64,000 nt of DNA, taken from positions 679,001 through 743,000 of the forward strand of contig JADJPL010000001.1 of assembly GCA_016713275.1 (NCBI GenBank). The letters run 5' to 3'. The number at the start of each line of letters is the position of its first letter. The first letter of the stretch is position 1. The stretch is from Haliscomenobacter sp. GTDB lineage: Bacteria; Bacteroidota; Bacteroidia; Chitinophagales; Saprospiraceae. The translations under genes and the position numbers were made by a program. The notes beneath the pieces were generated by a model that was not told the origin of the DNA, did not search any database, and saw only the letters and a list, made by a program, of their open reading frames with translations. This document shows positions 1-8,562 of this stretch, piece after piece.

Positions 1-1
1 T

Positions 2-1951
2 CCTGCTATAGCCGCTTTGGAAAAGGCCAGGGAGGAAATCACTCTGGAGTTGGACGGAACGTGCAAAAAACTGCTCGACCATTGGCAAGCCCGCAAGGAA
101 GCCTATACCCGGGATGAATTCACCTATTTGGTCAGAGGCAAAGCGATCAGCGTGCCAACCTTTTCGGTTTCCCTGTCGCAGACCCGCATACCCAGAGTCG
201 CGTTGCCCCGGTTTGAAGATTGGGGAGAAATCCTTCACTGGTCGTTGCAGGAAAATATCCCCGGGAAATTTCCCTTTACGGCAGGCGTTTTTCCGTTTAA
301 ACGAAAAGAAGAAGACCCCACCCGCATGTTTGCGGGAGAAGGAGGCCCGGAACGCACCAACCGGAGATTTCATTATCTCTCTGCCGGCATGCCCGCCAAC
401 CGGCTCTCCACGGCTTTTGACTCGGTAACCCTGTACGGAGAAGATCCGGACCACCGCCCGGATATTTACGGGAAAATCGGTAACTCCGGCGTCAGCGTGT
501 GCTGCCTCGACGATGCGAAAAAACTATACTCCGGTTTTGATCTTTGCGATCCCCGCACCTCGGTTTCGATGACCATCAACGGACCAGCAGCGACCATGGC
601 GGCTTTTTTCATGAATGCAGCCATCGATCAGCAGTGCGAAAAGTATATCCGCGAACAGGGGTTGGAGCAGTTGGTTGAAGAAAAAATGAAGGCCTTGTAC
701 GACGACCGGGGCCATGCCCGCCCGGCATACTGCGGAGCGATTCCCGAGGGGAACGACCGGTTGGGGCTGTTGCTGCTGGGGATTACCGGCGACCAGGTAT
801 TGCCGGAAGCGGTTTACGAATCCATAAAAGCGAAGGCTTTGTCTGCCGTAAGGGGTACGGTACAAGCCGATATCCTCAAGGAAGACCAGGCACAGAATAC
901 CTGCATTTTTTCTACCGAGTTTTCGCTCCGGCTGATGGGCGATATGCAGGAGTATTTCGTCGGGCATAACGTGCGAAACTTTTACTCTGTATCTATTTCG
1001 GGTTACCATATCGCCGAAGCGGGCGCCAACCCCATCACGCAGCTGGCGTTTACGCTGGCCAATGGGTTTACCTTTGTCGAATACTACTTGTCCAGGGGCA
1101 TGCACATCGACGATTTTGCGCCGAATCTGTCGTTCTTCTTTTCCAACGGGGTAGACCCCGAATATGCCGTGATCGGACGGGTGGCGCGCCGCATCTGGGC
1201 CAAAGCCATGAAACTCCGCTACGGGGGCAATGAGCGGTCCCAAATGCTGAAATACCATATTCAGACTTCCGGACGCTCCCTGCATGCCCAGGAGATCGAC
1301 TTTAACGATATCCGCACGACCCTACAGGCCTTGTATGCGATCTACGACAATTGCAATTCCCTGCATACCAATGCCTATGACGAGGCCATCACCACGCCCA
1401 CCGAGGAAAGCGTGCGCCGCGCCATGGCAATCCAGATGATTATCAACCACGAGTTGGGGCTGGCAAAAAATGAAAATCCCCTTCAGGGCGCATTTATTAT
1501 TGACGAACTGACCAACCTCGTGGAAGAAGCGGTGTTGGCCGAGTTTGACCGCCTGACGGAGCGGGGCGGCGTCCTTGGAGCGATGGAAACCATGTATCAG
1601 CGCTCCAAGATCCAGGAGGAAAGCCTTTATTATGAAACCCTGAAGCACTCCGGCGCTTACCCGATCATTGGGGTAAATACCTTCCTGAGCAAAGAGGGGT
1701 CGCCGACCATCATCCCGCAGGAGGTTATCCGGGCAACCGAGGAAGAAAAAGAAGGCCAGATTGAAACGCTGCAAAACCTCCTGCGCGCAAAAGCGGAGGT
1801 GGCGCCGGAGGCGCTAAAACAGTTGCAGGAGGTAGCGGTGACCAACAGCAATCTTTTTTCCGCGCTCATGGAGGCGGCGAAACATTGCTCTTTGGGACAG
1901 ATCACGCATGCGCTGTACGAAGTGGGGGGCCAATACCGGCGCAATATGTAA
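2..1951 (+). CDS. icmF: Fused isobutyryl-CoA mutase IcmF, C-terminal part (5' partial)
   Basis: The frame is open at the window edge, so this is the 3' portion (about 650 residues) of a protein that is normally near 1,100. The visible part is the substrate-binding mutase barrel of IcmF: FAGEGGPERTNRRF, the RLSTAFDSVTLYGEDPD stretch, SVSMTINGPA and NSLHTNAYDEAITTPTEESV are characteristic. IcmF joins a B12-binding domain, a MeaI-type G-protein chaperone domain and the mutase, and interconverts isobutyryl-CoA and n-butyryl-CoA; the first two domains would lie upstream of this window. The IcmF-type linker after AAIDQQ distinguishes it from ordinary methylmalonyl-CoA mutase. A TTG at base 17 is not a credible start because the frame continues upstream. 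Confidence 0.93.
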   Translation, partial: PAIAALEKAREEITLELDGTCKKLLDHWQARKEAYTRDEFTYLVRGKAISVPTFSVSLSQTRIPRVALPRFEDWGEILHWSLQENIPGKFPFTAGVFPFKRKEEDPTRMFAGEGGPERTNRRFHYLSAGMPANRLSTAFDSVTLYGEDPDHRPDIYGKIGNSGVSVCCLDDAKKLYSGFDLCDPRTSVSMTINGPAATMAAFFMNAAIDQQCEKYIREQGLEQLVEEKMKALYDDRGHARPAYCGAIPEGNDRLGLLLLGITGDQVLPEAVYESIKAKALSAVRGTVQADILKEDQAQNTCIFSTEFSLRLMGDMQEYFVGHNVRNFYSVSISGYHIAEAGANPITQLAFTLANGFTFVEYYLSRGMHIDDFAPNLSFFFSNGVDPEYAVIGRVARRIWAKAMKLRYGGNERSQMLKYHIQTSGRSLHAQEIDFNDIRTTLQALYAIYDNCNSLHTNAYDEAITTPTEESVRRAMAIQMIINHELGLAKNENPLQGAFIIDELTNLVEEAVLAEFDRLTERGGVLGAMETMYQRSKIQEESLYYETLKHSGAYPIIGVNTFLSKEGSPTIIPQEVIRATEEEKEGQIETLQNLLRAKAEVAPEALKQLQEVAVTNSNLFSALMEAAKHCSLGQITHALYEVGGQYRRNM

Positions 1952-2121
1952 CCTGGTTTCCTTCGCCCCATCCCACGTGCCAATCTTCGCCTCAGTCGAT
2001 GCAAAAGGCGCAAAACCTGCTGCTGTAGCGTATAATATTTTCCCTCCGAATCCTCTGGATATGGTATTGGGGGTTATTTTTGCAGGTATATGACACAATT
2101 CCATCACAAATAATCTATACC

Positions 2122-3027
2122 ATGAACAAAAGAACCCTATCCGTCATCGCGGTCTTACTGGCCCTGGCGCTGATTATTGCCGGTTATTGGGGTTGGCGCC
2201 AAAGCCAATTGAACCGCTCGCTCACGCTCGATCAGGAAGACATGCAGGAAGAGCTCGGCAGCGTCAATGCGCTCAAAGAAGAGTTGAAGTGGGAGGTCGA
2301 TAGCCTCCAGAAAGCCTATCTGACACTAGCAGAAGAAAACGAAACCCTTCAGGGGTCGCTGGCCGACAACGAAAGCAGGCTCGCCCGCAAGGATGCGGAA
2401 CTGCGGGCTGCTCAGAAAAATGCCGCCGGACAGGTCAACAGCCTTCGCGCAGAGATCCAGAACCTGCTGGCGATAAAAAATGAACTCGAATCGTCCATTA
2501 ACCAGCTTCAAACAGAAAACGATTCCCTGAAAGTGCGCACCGGAGCGCTGGAACGCGACCTCAACCTCGCTCAGGAAGAAAAAGCCGCGCTGTCCAACCT
2601 CAATCAAACGATCCAGGGAGAACTCCGCCGCCTGACGCTGGCCAACTTCAAAGCCACCGCCTTCCAGGTAGAGGTCGAAGGCCGCCGCCCGGTTGCTACC
2701 TCCCGCTCCGGCAAGGCCCGCCGCGTGTTGGTAACCTTCGATCTGACCGGGGTGCCCAACGAGTACCAAGGAATCCGGCCGCTGTATCTGGTGATCACCA
2801 ACGACAAAGGGGTGCCGGTAGGCGGATCGGACATTCAGGCCAAATCCACCGTGAATGGACAGGTTATGGAACTGCTCGCTGTAAAAGCAAAAGACGTCAA
2901 CATCACCGCGAACCAGCGGCTTTCTTTTACCCACGATCTGGAAGACCGGCTTCGTCCGGGCTTTTACCGCGTATCGGTATACACGGATATCGGGTTGCTT
3001 GGCGCAGCCAGCTTCCGGCTCCAATAA
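2122..3027 (+). CDS. Membrane-anchored coiled-coil protein
   Basis: I chose the ATG at 2122 because it is followed by a short basic stretch and one hydrophobic helix (about residues 6-23), the expected N-terminal anchor. Residues ~30-180 are a long heptad-rich coiled coil (repeated EE, SLQ and LNQ patterns). The last ~120 residues form a compact domain with beta-rich character (VEGRRPVATSRSGKARRVLV onward). I do not recognise a named family; proteins of this shape are common in Bacteroidota. It is followed 32 bases later by an OmpA-type lipoprotein that also has a coiled coil, so the two probably form an envelope pair. Catalytic function is not apparent. Confidence 0.75.
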   Translation: MNKRTLSVIAVLLALALIIAGYWGWRQSQLNRSLTLDQEDMQEELGSVNALKEELKWEVDSLQKAYLTLAEENETLQGSLADNESRLARKDAELRAAQKNAAGQVNSLRAEIQNLLAIKNELESSINQLQTENDSLKVRTGALERDLNLAQEEKAALSNLNQTIQGELRRLTLANFKATAFQVEVEGRRPVATSRSGKARRVLVTFDLTGVPNEYQGIRPLYLVITNDKGVPVGGSDIQAKSTVNGQVMELLAVKAKDVNITANQRLSFTHDLEDRLRPGFYRVSVYTDIGLLGAASFRLQ

Positions 3028-3059
3028 CCAGCCGTGGAAAAAACCACATGGCAACGCTT

Positions 3060-3937
3060 ATGAAAACAAGGTTTTTTCGGTTCTGTTCCTATTGGCGATT
3101 AGCTTGAGTTCCTGCGTGAGCAAAAAGGTCTTGCAGGAAACCGCCACCCGTTATGAAGGCGAACTCGCTGCACTGCGCGACCAGGTATACGCTGCGCAGA
3201 AAGAGATTGGCAGCCTGAACTTGCAGCTTGCCGAACGAAAAGGCGCCAATAGCGCTCTGACGGAAGTTCAGGATAAGCTGCAATCCCGGATTGATGCGCT
3301 GGAGAAAGAACTTCAGATGAACAGCAGCCAAGCCCAAAACCAGGAGAAAAGCCTTAACTACCTGATCGCTTCCAAAGACTCCCTGATCGCCGCTCAGCAA
3401 ACGGCAATCGAAGCAGTCCGGGAAGCCATTCGGGAAAGCGCCCGGGAAATGGACGCTTTCGCCTGGGTATTGCGCGATTCCTTCCAGCGGCATCCGGCCG
3501 GACAGTGGGAGGTCCAGGCACGGGAAGGCCAGGTCGTGCTGGTCCTTGCAGAACCCTTGCTATTTAAACCCGGCGTTGCTGCGAAGGTAGAGCCGCAGGG
3601 ATTGGCTGCCCTCAAAACCCTGGCCGATGTGCTGGCCCGATATCCGTCGTTGTTCGTGGAGGTGGTTGGGCACCACGACAACCAACCCTTGCCCAGGAAA
3701 GTCCTGGCCGATGTCTGGGATTATACGACGCAACGAGCAAATACCGTGGTGCGCACGATGATCCGGGATATGGAGCTCAGTCCTGGCAGAGTGCTTGCCG
3801 CAGGTAAAGGCCCCTTTGCGCCGATCCAATCCAATGAAACGACCGCCGGACAGGCTGCCAACCGGCGGGTAGAAGCCGTTATTTTCCCTTCGGCCAACGC
3901 GCTTCCTAAAAACATACTGGAACTGCTGAGCCGGTAA
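3060..3937 (+). CDS. OmpA-domain outer-membrane lipoprotein (frameshift in signal peptide)
   Basis: The mature part is clear: a lipobox (AISLSSC) at the start, a coiled coil, then an OmpA/MotB peptidoglycan-binding domain (VEVVGHHDNQP, TQRANTVVRTMIRD, NRRVEAVIFP). The long frame only opens with a TTG at 2999 inside the preceding gene and gives an implausible N-terminus. The ATG at 3060 reads MKTRFF and then leaves frame in a run of six T at 3072-3077; one more T would give a normal lipoprotein signal (MKTRFFSVLFLLAISLSSC). I therefore annotate 3060 as the true start with a one-base deletion. Expected role: anchoring the outer membrane to peptidoglycan. Confidence 0.8.
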
Positions 3938-3942
3938 CCGGA

Positions 3943-3981
3943 GTTCCCCTGCAATATATTTAAAGGAAATTGCAGGGGAAC
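3943..3981 (+). terminator. Strong stem-loop between the OmpA gene and thrS
   Basis: GTTCCCCTGCAAT (3943-3955) pairs perfectly with ATTGCAGGGGAAC (3969-3981), a 13-bp stem directly behind the OmpA-gene stop. The following CCCCTTCCTTTC is only weakly U-rich, so it may act as a terminator or as an mRNA 3'-end stabiliser. Confidence 0.6.
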
Positions 3982-4085
3982 CCCTTCCTTTCGGGTTGAA
4001 AACCCTAATTTTGCTCGCCGAAAAGGGTTGGGAACTTTTTGCCCGTCGTTTTCGTATTCCAATTGAGGAGCAAATGCACCAAACT

Positions 4086-6029
4086 ATGATCAACATTACT
4101 TTTCCCGATGGCAACGTGCGGCAGTACCCGTCTGGAACGACCGCCATGGAGATCGCCAAATCCATTAGCGAAGGCCTGGCACAAAAAGTGCTTTCTGCAA
4201 AAATCAACGGCGAAGTATGGGACGCCACCCGCCCCATCGCGGCCGATGCTACGCTCCAATTGCTCACCTGGGACGACCGGGATGGAAAAGCGACGTTTTG
4301 GCATTCTTCTGCTCACCTGATGGCCGAAGCCCTGGAGGCCTTGTTCCCCGGCATTAAATTCGGCGCCGGACCGGCGATTGAGAGCGGCTTCTACTACGAC
4401 GTGGATCCGGGAGGCCAGACGATCTCCCTCGACGACCTGCCCCGCATCGAAGAAAAAATGCTGGAGCTGGCCCGCCAGAAAAACGCCTATGTCCGCCAGC
4501 CGATCAGCCGCCAGGACGCGTTGGCCTTCTTCCAGAAGAAAGGCGACGAATACAAGCTGGAGCTTATCGAAAAACGCGGAGGCGACGAGGAAATCACGTT
4601 GTACCAGCAAGGGAACTTCGTCGACCTGTGCCGGGGGCCGCACGTGCCCGATACCGGCTATATCAAAGCAATCAAACTCACCAACGTAGCCGGCGCTTAC
4701 TGGCAGGGCGACGAAACCCGCCAGCAGTTGACCCGGATCTATGGCGTCAGCTTCCCCAAACAGAAGGACCTTCAGGAATACCTGACCATGCTGGAAGAAG
4801 CCAAGCGCCGCGACCACCGGAAACTGGGAACGGAACTGGAACTGTTCATGTTCTCCGAACGCGTTGGCCCGGGATTGCCGATTTGGCTGCCTAAAGGCAA
4901 TGCGCTACGCGACCGCCTCATGAACTTCCTGCGGGTAGAACAGGAAAAACGGGGCTATAAACTGGTAACCACCCCGCATATCGGACGCAAGGAGCTCTAC
5001 ATTACGTCCGGCCATTACGCCAAATATGGGAAAGACAGCTTTCAGCCTATTCATACGCCGAAAGATGGAGAAGAGTTCCTGCTCAAGCCGATGAACTGCC
5101 CTCACCACTGCGAAATCTATGCCCACCGGCCGCACTCTTACCGGGACCTCCCGCTGCGCATTGCGGAGTTCGGTACGGTATACCGGTACGAGCAGAGCGG
5201 GGAGTTGCATGGCTTGTCGCGCGTGCGCGGATTTACCCTAGTCGATGCCCACATTGTCTGCACCCCGGAGCAGGTTAAAGGCGAATTTCTCAACGTGCTG
5301 GACCTGACCCGGACGGTACTCTGGAAAATGGGCTTTAAAGAGTTTACCGCTCAGATTTCTCTGCGCGACCCCAACAATCCGGAAAAATACATCGGCTCCG
5401 ATGCCAATTGGGCGGTCTCCGAGGCTGCCATTATTGAAGCGGCGGCAGAGGCCGGCCTCAAAACGGTGACCGCGCTCGGCGAAGCCGCGTTCTACGGCCC
5501 CAAACTCGATTTCATGGTCCGCGACGCCATCGGCCGCTCCTGGCAGTTGGGCACGATCCAAGTCGACTACAACCTGCCCGAACGGTTCGAACTTGAATAC
5601 ATCGGCGCCGACAATAAGACCCACCGCCCGGTGATGATCCACCGCGCCCCGTTTGGGTCTATGGAGCGCTTCATTAGTATCCTGATCGAAAACACGGCCG
5701 GGAAATTCCCGCTTTGGCTCATGCCCGAACAGGTCGCCGTGCTGACCATTAGCGACCGGTTTGCAGGGTATGCCGAAAAGGTGCTTCAGGAACTCTCGGC
5801 CTTTGATATCCGGGGCTATTCCGACGACCGCAGCGAAACCATCGGCCGGAAGATCCGGGAAACGGAGCTTAAACACGTGCCCTTCATGCTCATCATCGGC
5901 GAGCAGGAAGAAAAAGAAGGCAAGGTGGCGGTGCGCCGCCAGGGCAAAGGCGATCAGGGCACGATGACGGTGGCAGCGTTCGCTGCGTTCTTCCAGAAGC
6001 AACTCGAAGCAGAAGAAGCGGCGGAATAA
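4086..6029 (+). CDS. thrS: Threonyl-tRNA synthetase
   Basis: Charges tRNA-Thr in the cytoplasm. Domains in order: N-terminal TGS domain (ITFPDGNVRQYPSGTT), the editing domain with its HSSAH zinc-site motif, the class II catalytic core with motif 2 (RIAEFGTVYRYEQSGELHGL), the catalytic zinc site around MNCPHHCEIY, motif 3 (HRAPFGSMERFI) and a C-terminal anticodon-binding domain. Length (~647 residues) is normal. The open frame extends upstream to a TTG at 3996, but homology starts at MINITFPDG. ATG 4086 is preferred; ATG 4074, four codons earlier and just behind GAGGAG, is the alternative. It stands as a single gene. Confidence 0.97.
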   Translation: MINITFPDGNVRQYPSGTTAMEIAKSISEGLAQKVLSAKINGEVWDATRPIAADATLQLLTWDDRDGKATFWHSSAHLMAEALEALFPGIKFGAGPAIESGFYYDVDPGGQTISLDDLPRIEEKMLELARQKNAYVRQPISRQDALAFFQKKGDEYKLELIEKRGGDEEITLYQQGNFVDLCRGPHVPDTGYIKAIKLTNVAGAYWQGDETRQQLTRIYGVSFPKQKDLQEYLTMLEEAKRRDHRKLGTELELFMFSERVGPGLPIWLPKGNALRDRLMNFLRVEQEKRGYKLVTTPHIGRKELYITSGHYAKYGKDSFQPIHTPKDGEEFLLKPMNCPHHCEIYAHRPHSYRDLPLRIAEFGTVYRYEQSGELHGLSRVRGFTLVDAHIVCTPEQVKGEFLNVLDLTRTVLWKMGFKEFTAQISLRDPNNPEKYIGSDANWAVSEAAIIEAAAEAGLKTVTALGEAAFYGPKLDFMVRDAIGRSWQLGTIQVDYNLPERFELEYIGADNKTHRPVMIHRAPFGSMERFISILIENTAGKFPLWLMPEQVAVLTISDRFAGYAEKVLQELSAFDIRGYSDDRSETIGRKIRETELKHVPFMLIIGEQEEKEGKVAVRRQGKGDQGTMTVAAFAAFFQKQLEAEEAAE

Positions 6030-6084
6030 GTGAACCCACAGCGGCGTATACTGTTAATGTTTTTATAAATATGATCGGGCAGCC

Positions 6085-6114
6085 TTGCTTTATCGGGGCT
6101 ATTGTTGTACTTTG
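6085..6114 (+). promoter_or_regulatory. Bacteroidota-type promoter for the T9SS mini-protein
   Basis: TTG at 6085-6087, a 20-nt spacer and TACTTTG at 6108-6114 match the phylum's -33/-7 consensus (TTTG or TTG, then TAnnTTTG). It lies about 35 bases before the ATG at 6149. Confidence 0.55.
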
Positions 6115-6148
6115 ACAGTGTTAAAGTCCGTATTCTAAACAATATTGA

Positions 6149-6499
6149 ATGAAGCAAACTTTACTAGCTTTTTTCTTTTTCGTTTCCATAATCCCACTAA
6201 CTACAGGCCAATCGGGCGTCCGCCCCTCCTGGTTGACTCAAGCGGAGCCGGAAAAAGAAAAAACGCCGAAAATTGAAGTGTTTCCCAACCCTGCGACAAC
6301 GCACATCAGCCTGACCGAGACGGAAGGCGTGGTGCGGGTGGCGGTGTACAATCTGGTAGGACGCCTCATGCGGGTGTACGATCAGATCGACGTGGACAAG
6401 CGCTACTACATCGGCGACCTGCCCCGGGGCATGTATCTGGTTCAGATCCTTGGCGACCGGAACAAGATCATCACTACCAAGCGGATCAACAAAGAATGA
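6149..6499 (+). CDS. Small secreted protein made almost only of a T9SS type A sorting domain
   Basis: 116 residues: a signal peptide (residues ~1-20, ending near TTGQS), a ~20-residue charged linker, then a complete Por-type C-terminal sorting domain (EVFPNPATTHISL, VYNLVGRLMRVYDQ, YYIGDLPRGMYLVQI, ITTKRINKE). Such domains normally sit at the end of large exported proteins and direct them through the type IX secretion system to the cell surface. Here there is practically no cargo. It could be a free carrier domain, a surface peptide or the remnant of a larger gene; a promoter just upstream and a terminator just behind argue that it is a complete unit. Confidence 0.8.
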   Translation: MKQTLLAFFFFVSIIPLTTGQSGVRPSWLTQAEPEKEKTPKIEVFPNPATTHISLTETEGVVRVAVYNLVGRLMRVYDQIDVDKRYYIGDLPRGMYLVQILGDRNKIITTKRINKE

Positions 6500-6534
6500 C
6501 AACCCGCTGAATGTACCGAAAACCGAAAAAAAGA

Positions 6535-6572
6535 AAGAAGCCCCGAGGTGCATCACCCCGGGGCTTCTTAGT
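6535..6572 (+). terminator. Rho-independent terminator between convergent genes
   Basis: AAGAAGCCCCGAGG pairs with CCCCGGGGCTTCTT around a short loop, preceded by an A-rich run and followed by T-rich sequence. It sits between the T9SS mini-protein gene (+) and lpxD (-) and can serve both strands. Confidence 0.8.
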
Positions 6573-6596
6573 TTAAGAATCTTATTTTCTTCTGGT

Positions 6597-7529
6597 CTAC
6601 AGTTTTTTCTTCACGATCAGATCCGGCAGTTGTTTAACGGCGGCGAGTTCTTTGTAGGCGGTGCGCGCCTCGGCGGCTGGCGAGCCAAAGAGCACCTTGC
6701 CGTCTTCCACATCTTTATTGACGCCCGATTGGGCCAGCACCACTACGTTGTTCCCGATCTTCAGGTTTTGGATCACGCCCACCTGTCCGTACAAGACGAC
6801 GTCGTCGCCGATGACGGTATTGCCGCCTACGCCGGTTTGAGCGGCGAAAAGGCAGCGTTTGCCAATGACCACGTCGTGGCCGATGTGGATATGGCAATCG
6901 AACTTCGTGCCTGCCCCGATGATGGTATCGGCGGAAACGCCCTTATTGATGGTGCAGCAGGAGCCGATCTCCACATCGTCTTCGATGACGACCCGGCCCC
7001 CTGAACGCCATTTGGTATACCCTTCGGGGGTGCGCTTGTAGTAAAACGCTTCGGTGCCGATCACCGTGCCGGAATGGATCGCCACCCGGTCCCCAAGGAT
7101 CGTATGTTCCAGAATCGTCGTATTGGCATGGATGCGGCAGTCTTTGCCGATGACCACGTGCGGGCCGATAACGACGTTGGGCTCGATGATCGCGCTGGGG
7201 TGGATTTTAGCCGTGGGATGGATGGCCTGGATTAGCGGCTCGTAGGGCCGGAACTGAAGCACGATGCGGTTGTAGGCGTCAAAGGGCTTTTCGCAAAGCA
7301 GGAGGGTTTTGCCTTCGGGCGCTTCCACCCGCTCGTTGAGAAGGACGATCGACGCAGCCGAGGTGAGCGACTTGTCGAAGTATTTCTTCACGTCCACAAA
7401 CGTAATATCTCCCGGCCGGACATTGTGGATCTCGTTGATGCCGGTTGCCAAAACGCCCGCGTCGCCGATGATCTCGGCCTGAATCATGTCCGCGATCTCG
7501 CGTACAGGTATGGGGTGGGGGAAATTCAT
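6597..7529 (-). CDS. lpxD: UDP-3-O-acylglucosamine N-acyltransferase (LpxD family)
   Basis: 310 residues with the LpxD layout: an N-terminal uridine-binding domain (GINEIHNVRPGDITFVD), then a left-handed beta helix of hexapeptide repeats (VVIGPHVVIGKDCRI, NTVIGDDVVLYGQVGV). HIGHDVVIGKRC holds the histidine that is the general base in the family. It transfers a 3-hydroxyacyl chain from ACP to the 2-amino group of UDP-acylglucosamine in lipid A synthesis. It is a little shorter than the E. coli enzyme (341) at the C-terminus. Bacteroidota often carry two lpxD paralogues; a stand-alone copy like this one, away from lpxC/fabZ, could be the second. The ATG at 7529 directly precedes an octamer repeat array. 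Confidence 0.9.
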   Translation of the reverse strand: MNFPHPIPVREIADMIQAEIIGDAGVLATGINEIHNVRPGDITFVDVKKYFDKSLTSAASIVLLNERVEAPEGKTLLLCEKPFDAYNRIVLQFRPYEPLIQAIHPTAKIHPSAIIEPNVVIGPHVVIGKDCRIHANTTILEHTILGDRVAIHSGTVIGTEAFYYKRTPEGYTKWRSGGRVVIEDDVEIGSCCTINKGVSADTIIGAGTKFDCHIHIGHDVVIGKRCLFAAQTGVGGNTVIGDDVVLYGQVGVIQNLKIGNNVVVLAQSGVNKDVEDGKVLFGSPAAEARTAYKELAAVKQLPDLIVKKKL

Positions 7530-7544
7530 GTGTTTTTTGATTAA

Positions 7545-7836
7545 AGGTTACGAAGTTACGAAGAAAGGTTACGAAGTTGCGAAGTTACGAAGTTGCGAAG
7601 AAAGGTTACGAGGTTGGGAAGAAAGGTTGCGAGGTTACGAAGTTGCGAGGTTGCGAAGAAAGGTTACGAAGTTGCGAGGTTACGAAGGTTACGAAGAAAG
7701 GTTACGAGGTTGCGAAGTTGCGAAGAAAGGTTGCGAGGTTGGGAAGAAAGGTTGCGAGGTTGCGAAGTTGCGAGGTTGCGAAGAAAGGTTGCGAGGTTGC
7801 GAAGTTACGAAGTTGCGAAGAAAGGTTGCGAGGTTA
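7545..7836 (+). repeat. Octamer repeat array (GARGTTRC), forward orientation
   Basis: About 290 bases built almost wholly of 8-base units GAAGTTAC, GAGGTTGC, GAAGTTGC, with interspersed GAAGAAAG. Because 8 is not a multiple of 3, all three frames stay open and translate to variants of EVTKLRGYEVAKLR, which produces long spurious reading frames. It lies between the lpxD start and a four-helix-bundle gene. Confidence 0.9.
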
Positions 7837-7936
7837 TTTTGGAGGTTTTGTGAGGGGGTACAACGGGAGGGCTTGTGTCCTGGATTATGGAAAACAAAGA
7901 ACGGAATTTTGGGAAAAGTTAAATCTCATTCTCCTC

Positions 7937-8320
7937 ATGGCAGCAGTTAAAACATTTGAAGAATTGGCAATTTGGCAAATGGCAAGAGGTCTATCCAAGC
8001 AAATATATGACTTGAGTTTTCAGGAATCTTTTTTCAAAGATTGGCCTTTAAGAGATCAAATACGCAAAGCCAGCGGCTCGATTATGGATAATATTGCAGA
8101 AGGTTTTGAACGGGATGGTAACAGAGAATTCATCCAATTTTTAAGTATCTCAAAAGGATCTTGCGGGGAAGTCCGATCCCAGTTATATCGAGCGCATGAT
8201 TTGGGGTATTTAGATTCTGTCCAACTGGAAAATCTGAAAAACCATATTCGTCAGATCGAAGGCGGTATTACCCGTATGATTCAAGCTCTAAAGCAGTCCC
8301 AAAGGCCAAAACGAAAATAA
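7937..8320 (+). CDS. Four-helix-bundle protein (23S rRNA intervening-sequence protein family)
   Basis: 127 residues; the ATG at 7937 starts MAAVKTFEELAIWQMARG, the conserved opening of this family. The diagnostic parts are KDWPLRDQIRKASGSIMDNI, AEGFERDGNREFIQFLSISK, GSCGEVRSQLYRAHDLGY and a final helix (LKNHIRQIEGGITRMI). The family, related to Avd accessory proteins of diversity-generating retroelements, was first found in insertions within 23S rRNA genes; its biochemical role is unknown. There is no rRNA here. It sits between a forward and an inverted octamer array, with a MITE-like element 36 bases behind its stop. The open frame extends upstream through the array, which I treat as noncoding. 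Confidence 0.85.
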   Translation: MAAVKTFEELAIWQMARGLSKQIYDLSFQESFFKDWPLRDQIRKASGSIMDNIAEGFERDGNREFIQFLSISKGSCGEVRSQLYRAHDLGYLDSVQLENLKNHIRQIEGGITRMIQALKQSQRPKRK

Positions 8321-8356
8321 AGCAGCCTGCCCTGTAAAAATTGCGGCGTTACGGGG

Positions 8357-8441
8357 CACACTACTGGACATTCTCGTTTTCCTGGTGCCCAGACGTTTGC
8401 GAAACCTGGAAGGTCTCGCTCTCAAAATGTCCAGTAGTGTG
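8357..8441. mobile_element. MITE-like palindromic element, copy 1, with 9-bp target duplication
   Basis: Terminal inverted repeats CACACTACTGGACATT and AATGTCCAGTAGTGTG enclose an inner hairpin (CCCAGACGTTTGCG facing CGAAACCTGGAAGGTCT). The element is flanked by a perfect 9-base direct repeat, GTTACGGGG (8348-8356 and 8442-8450), which is itself octamer-array sequence. No coding capacity. Confidence 0.8.
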
Positions 8442-8460
8442 GTTACGGGGTTACGAGGTC

Positions 8461-8562
8461 CTTTCTTCGCAACCTCGCAACCCCGCAACTTCGCAACCCC
8501 GCAACTTCGCAACCCCGCAACTTCGCAACCTCGTAACTTCGTTACATCGCAACTTCGCTACT
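8461..8562 (-). repeat. Octamer repeat array, inverted orientation
   Basis: Units GCAACCTC, GCAACTTC and GCAACCCC, the reverse complement of the array at 7545-7836. It overlaps the 3' end of the ABC exporter gene: the last codons and the TAA stop (8542-8544) of that gene are array sequence. Confidence 0.85.

Noticed and set aside
524..1774. Minus-strand frames of 253 and 150 codons within icmF
   Set aside because: Shadows of a strongly conserved + strand gene with high third-position GC.
7486..8320. Long frames over the octamer array (154, 247 and 86 codons)
   Set aside because: All three frames are open because the repeat period is 8; the product is only EVTKLRGY repeats. Only the part from 7937 is a real gene.
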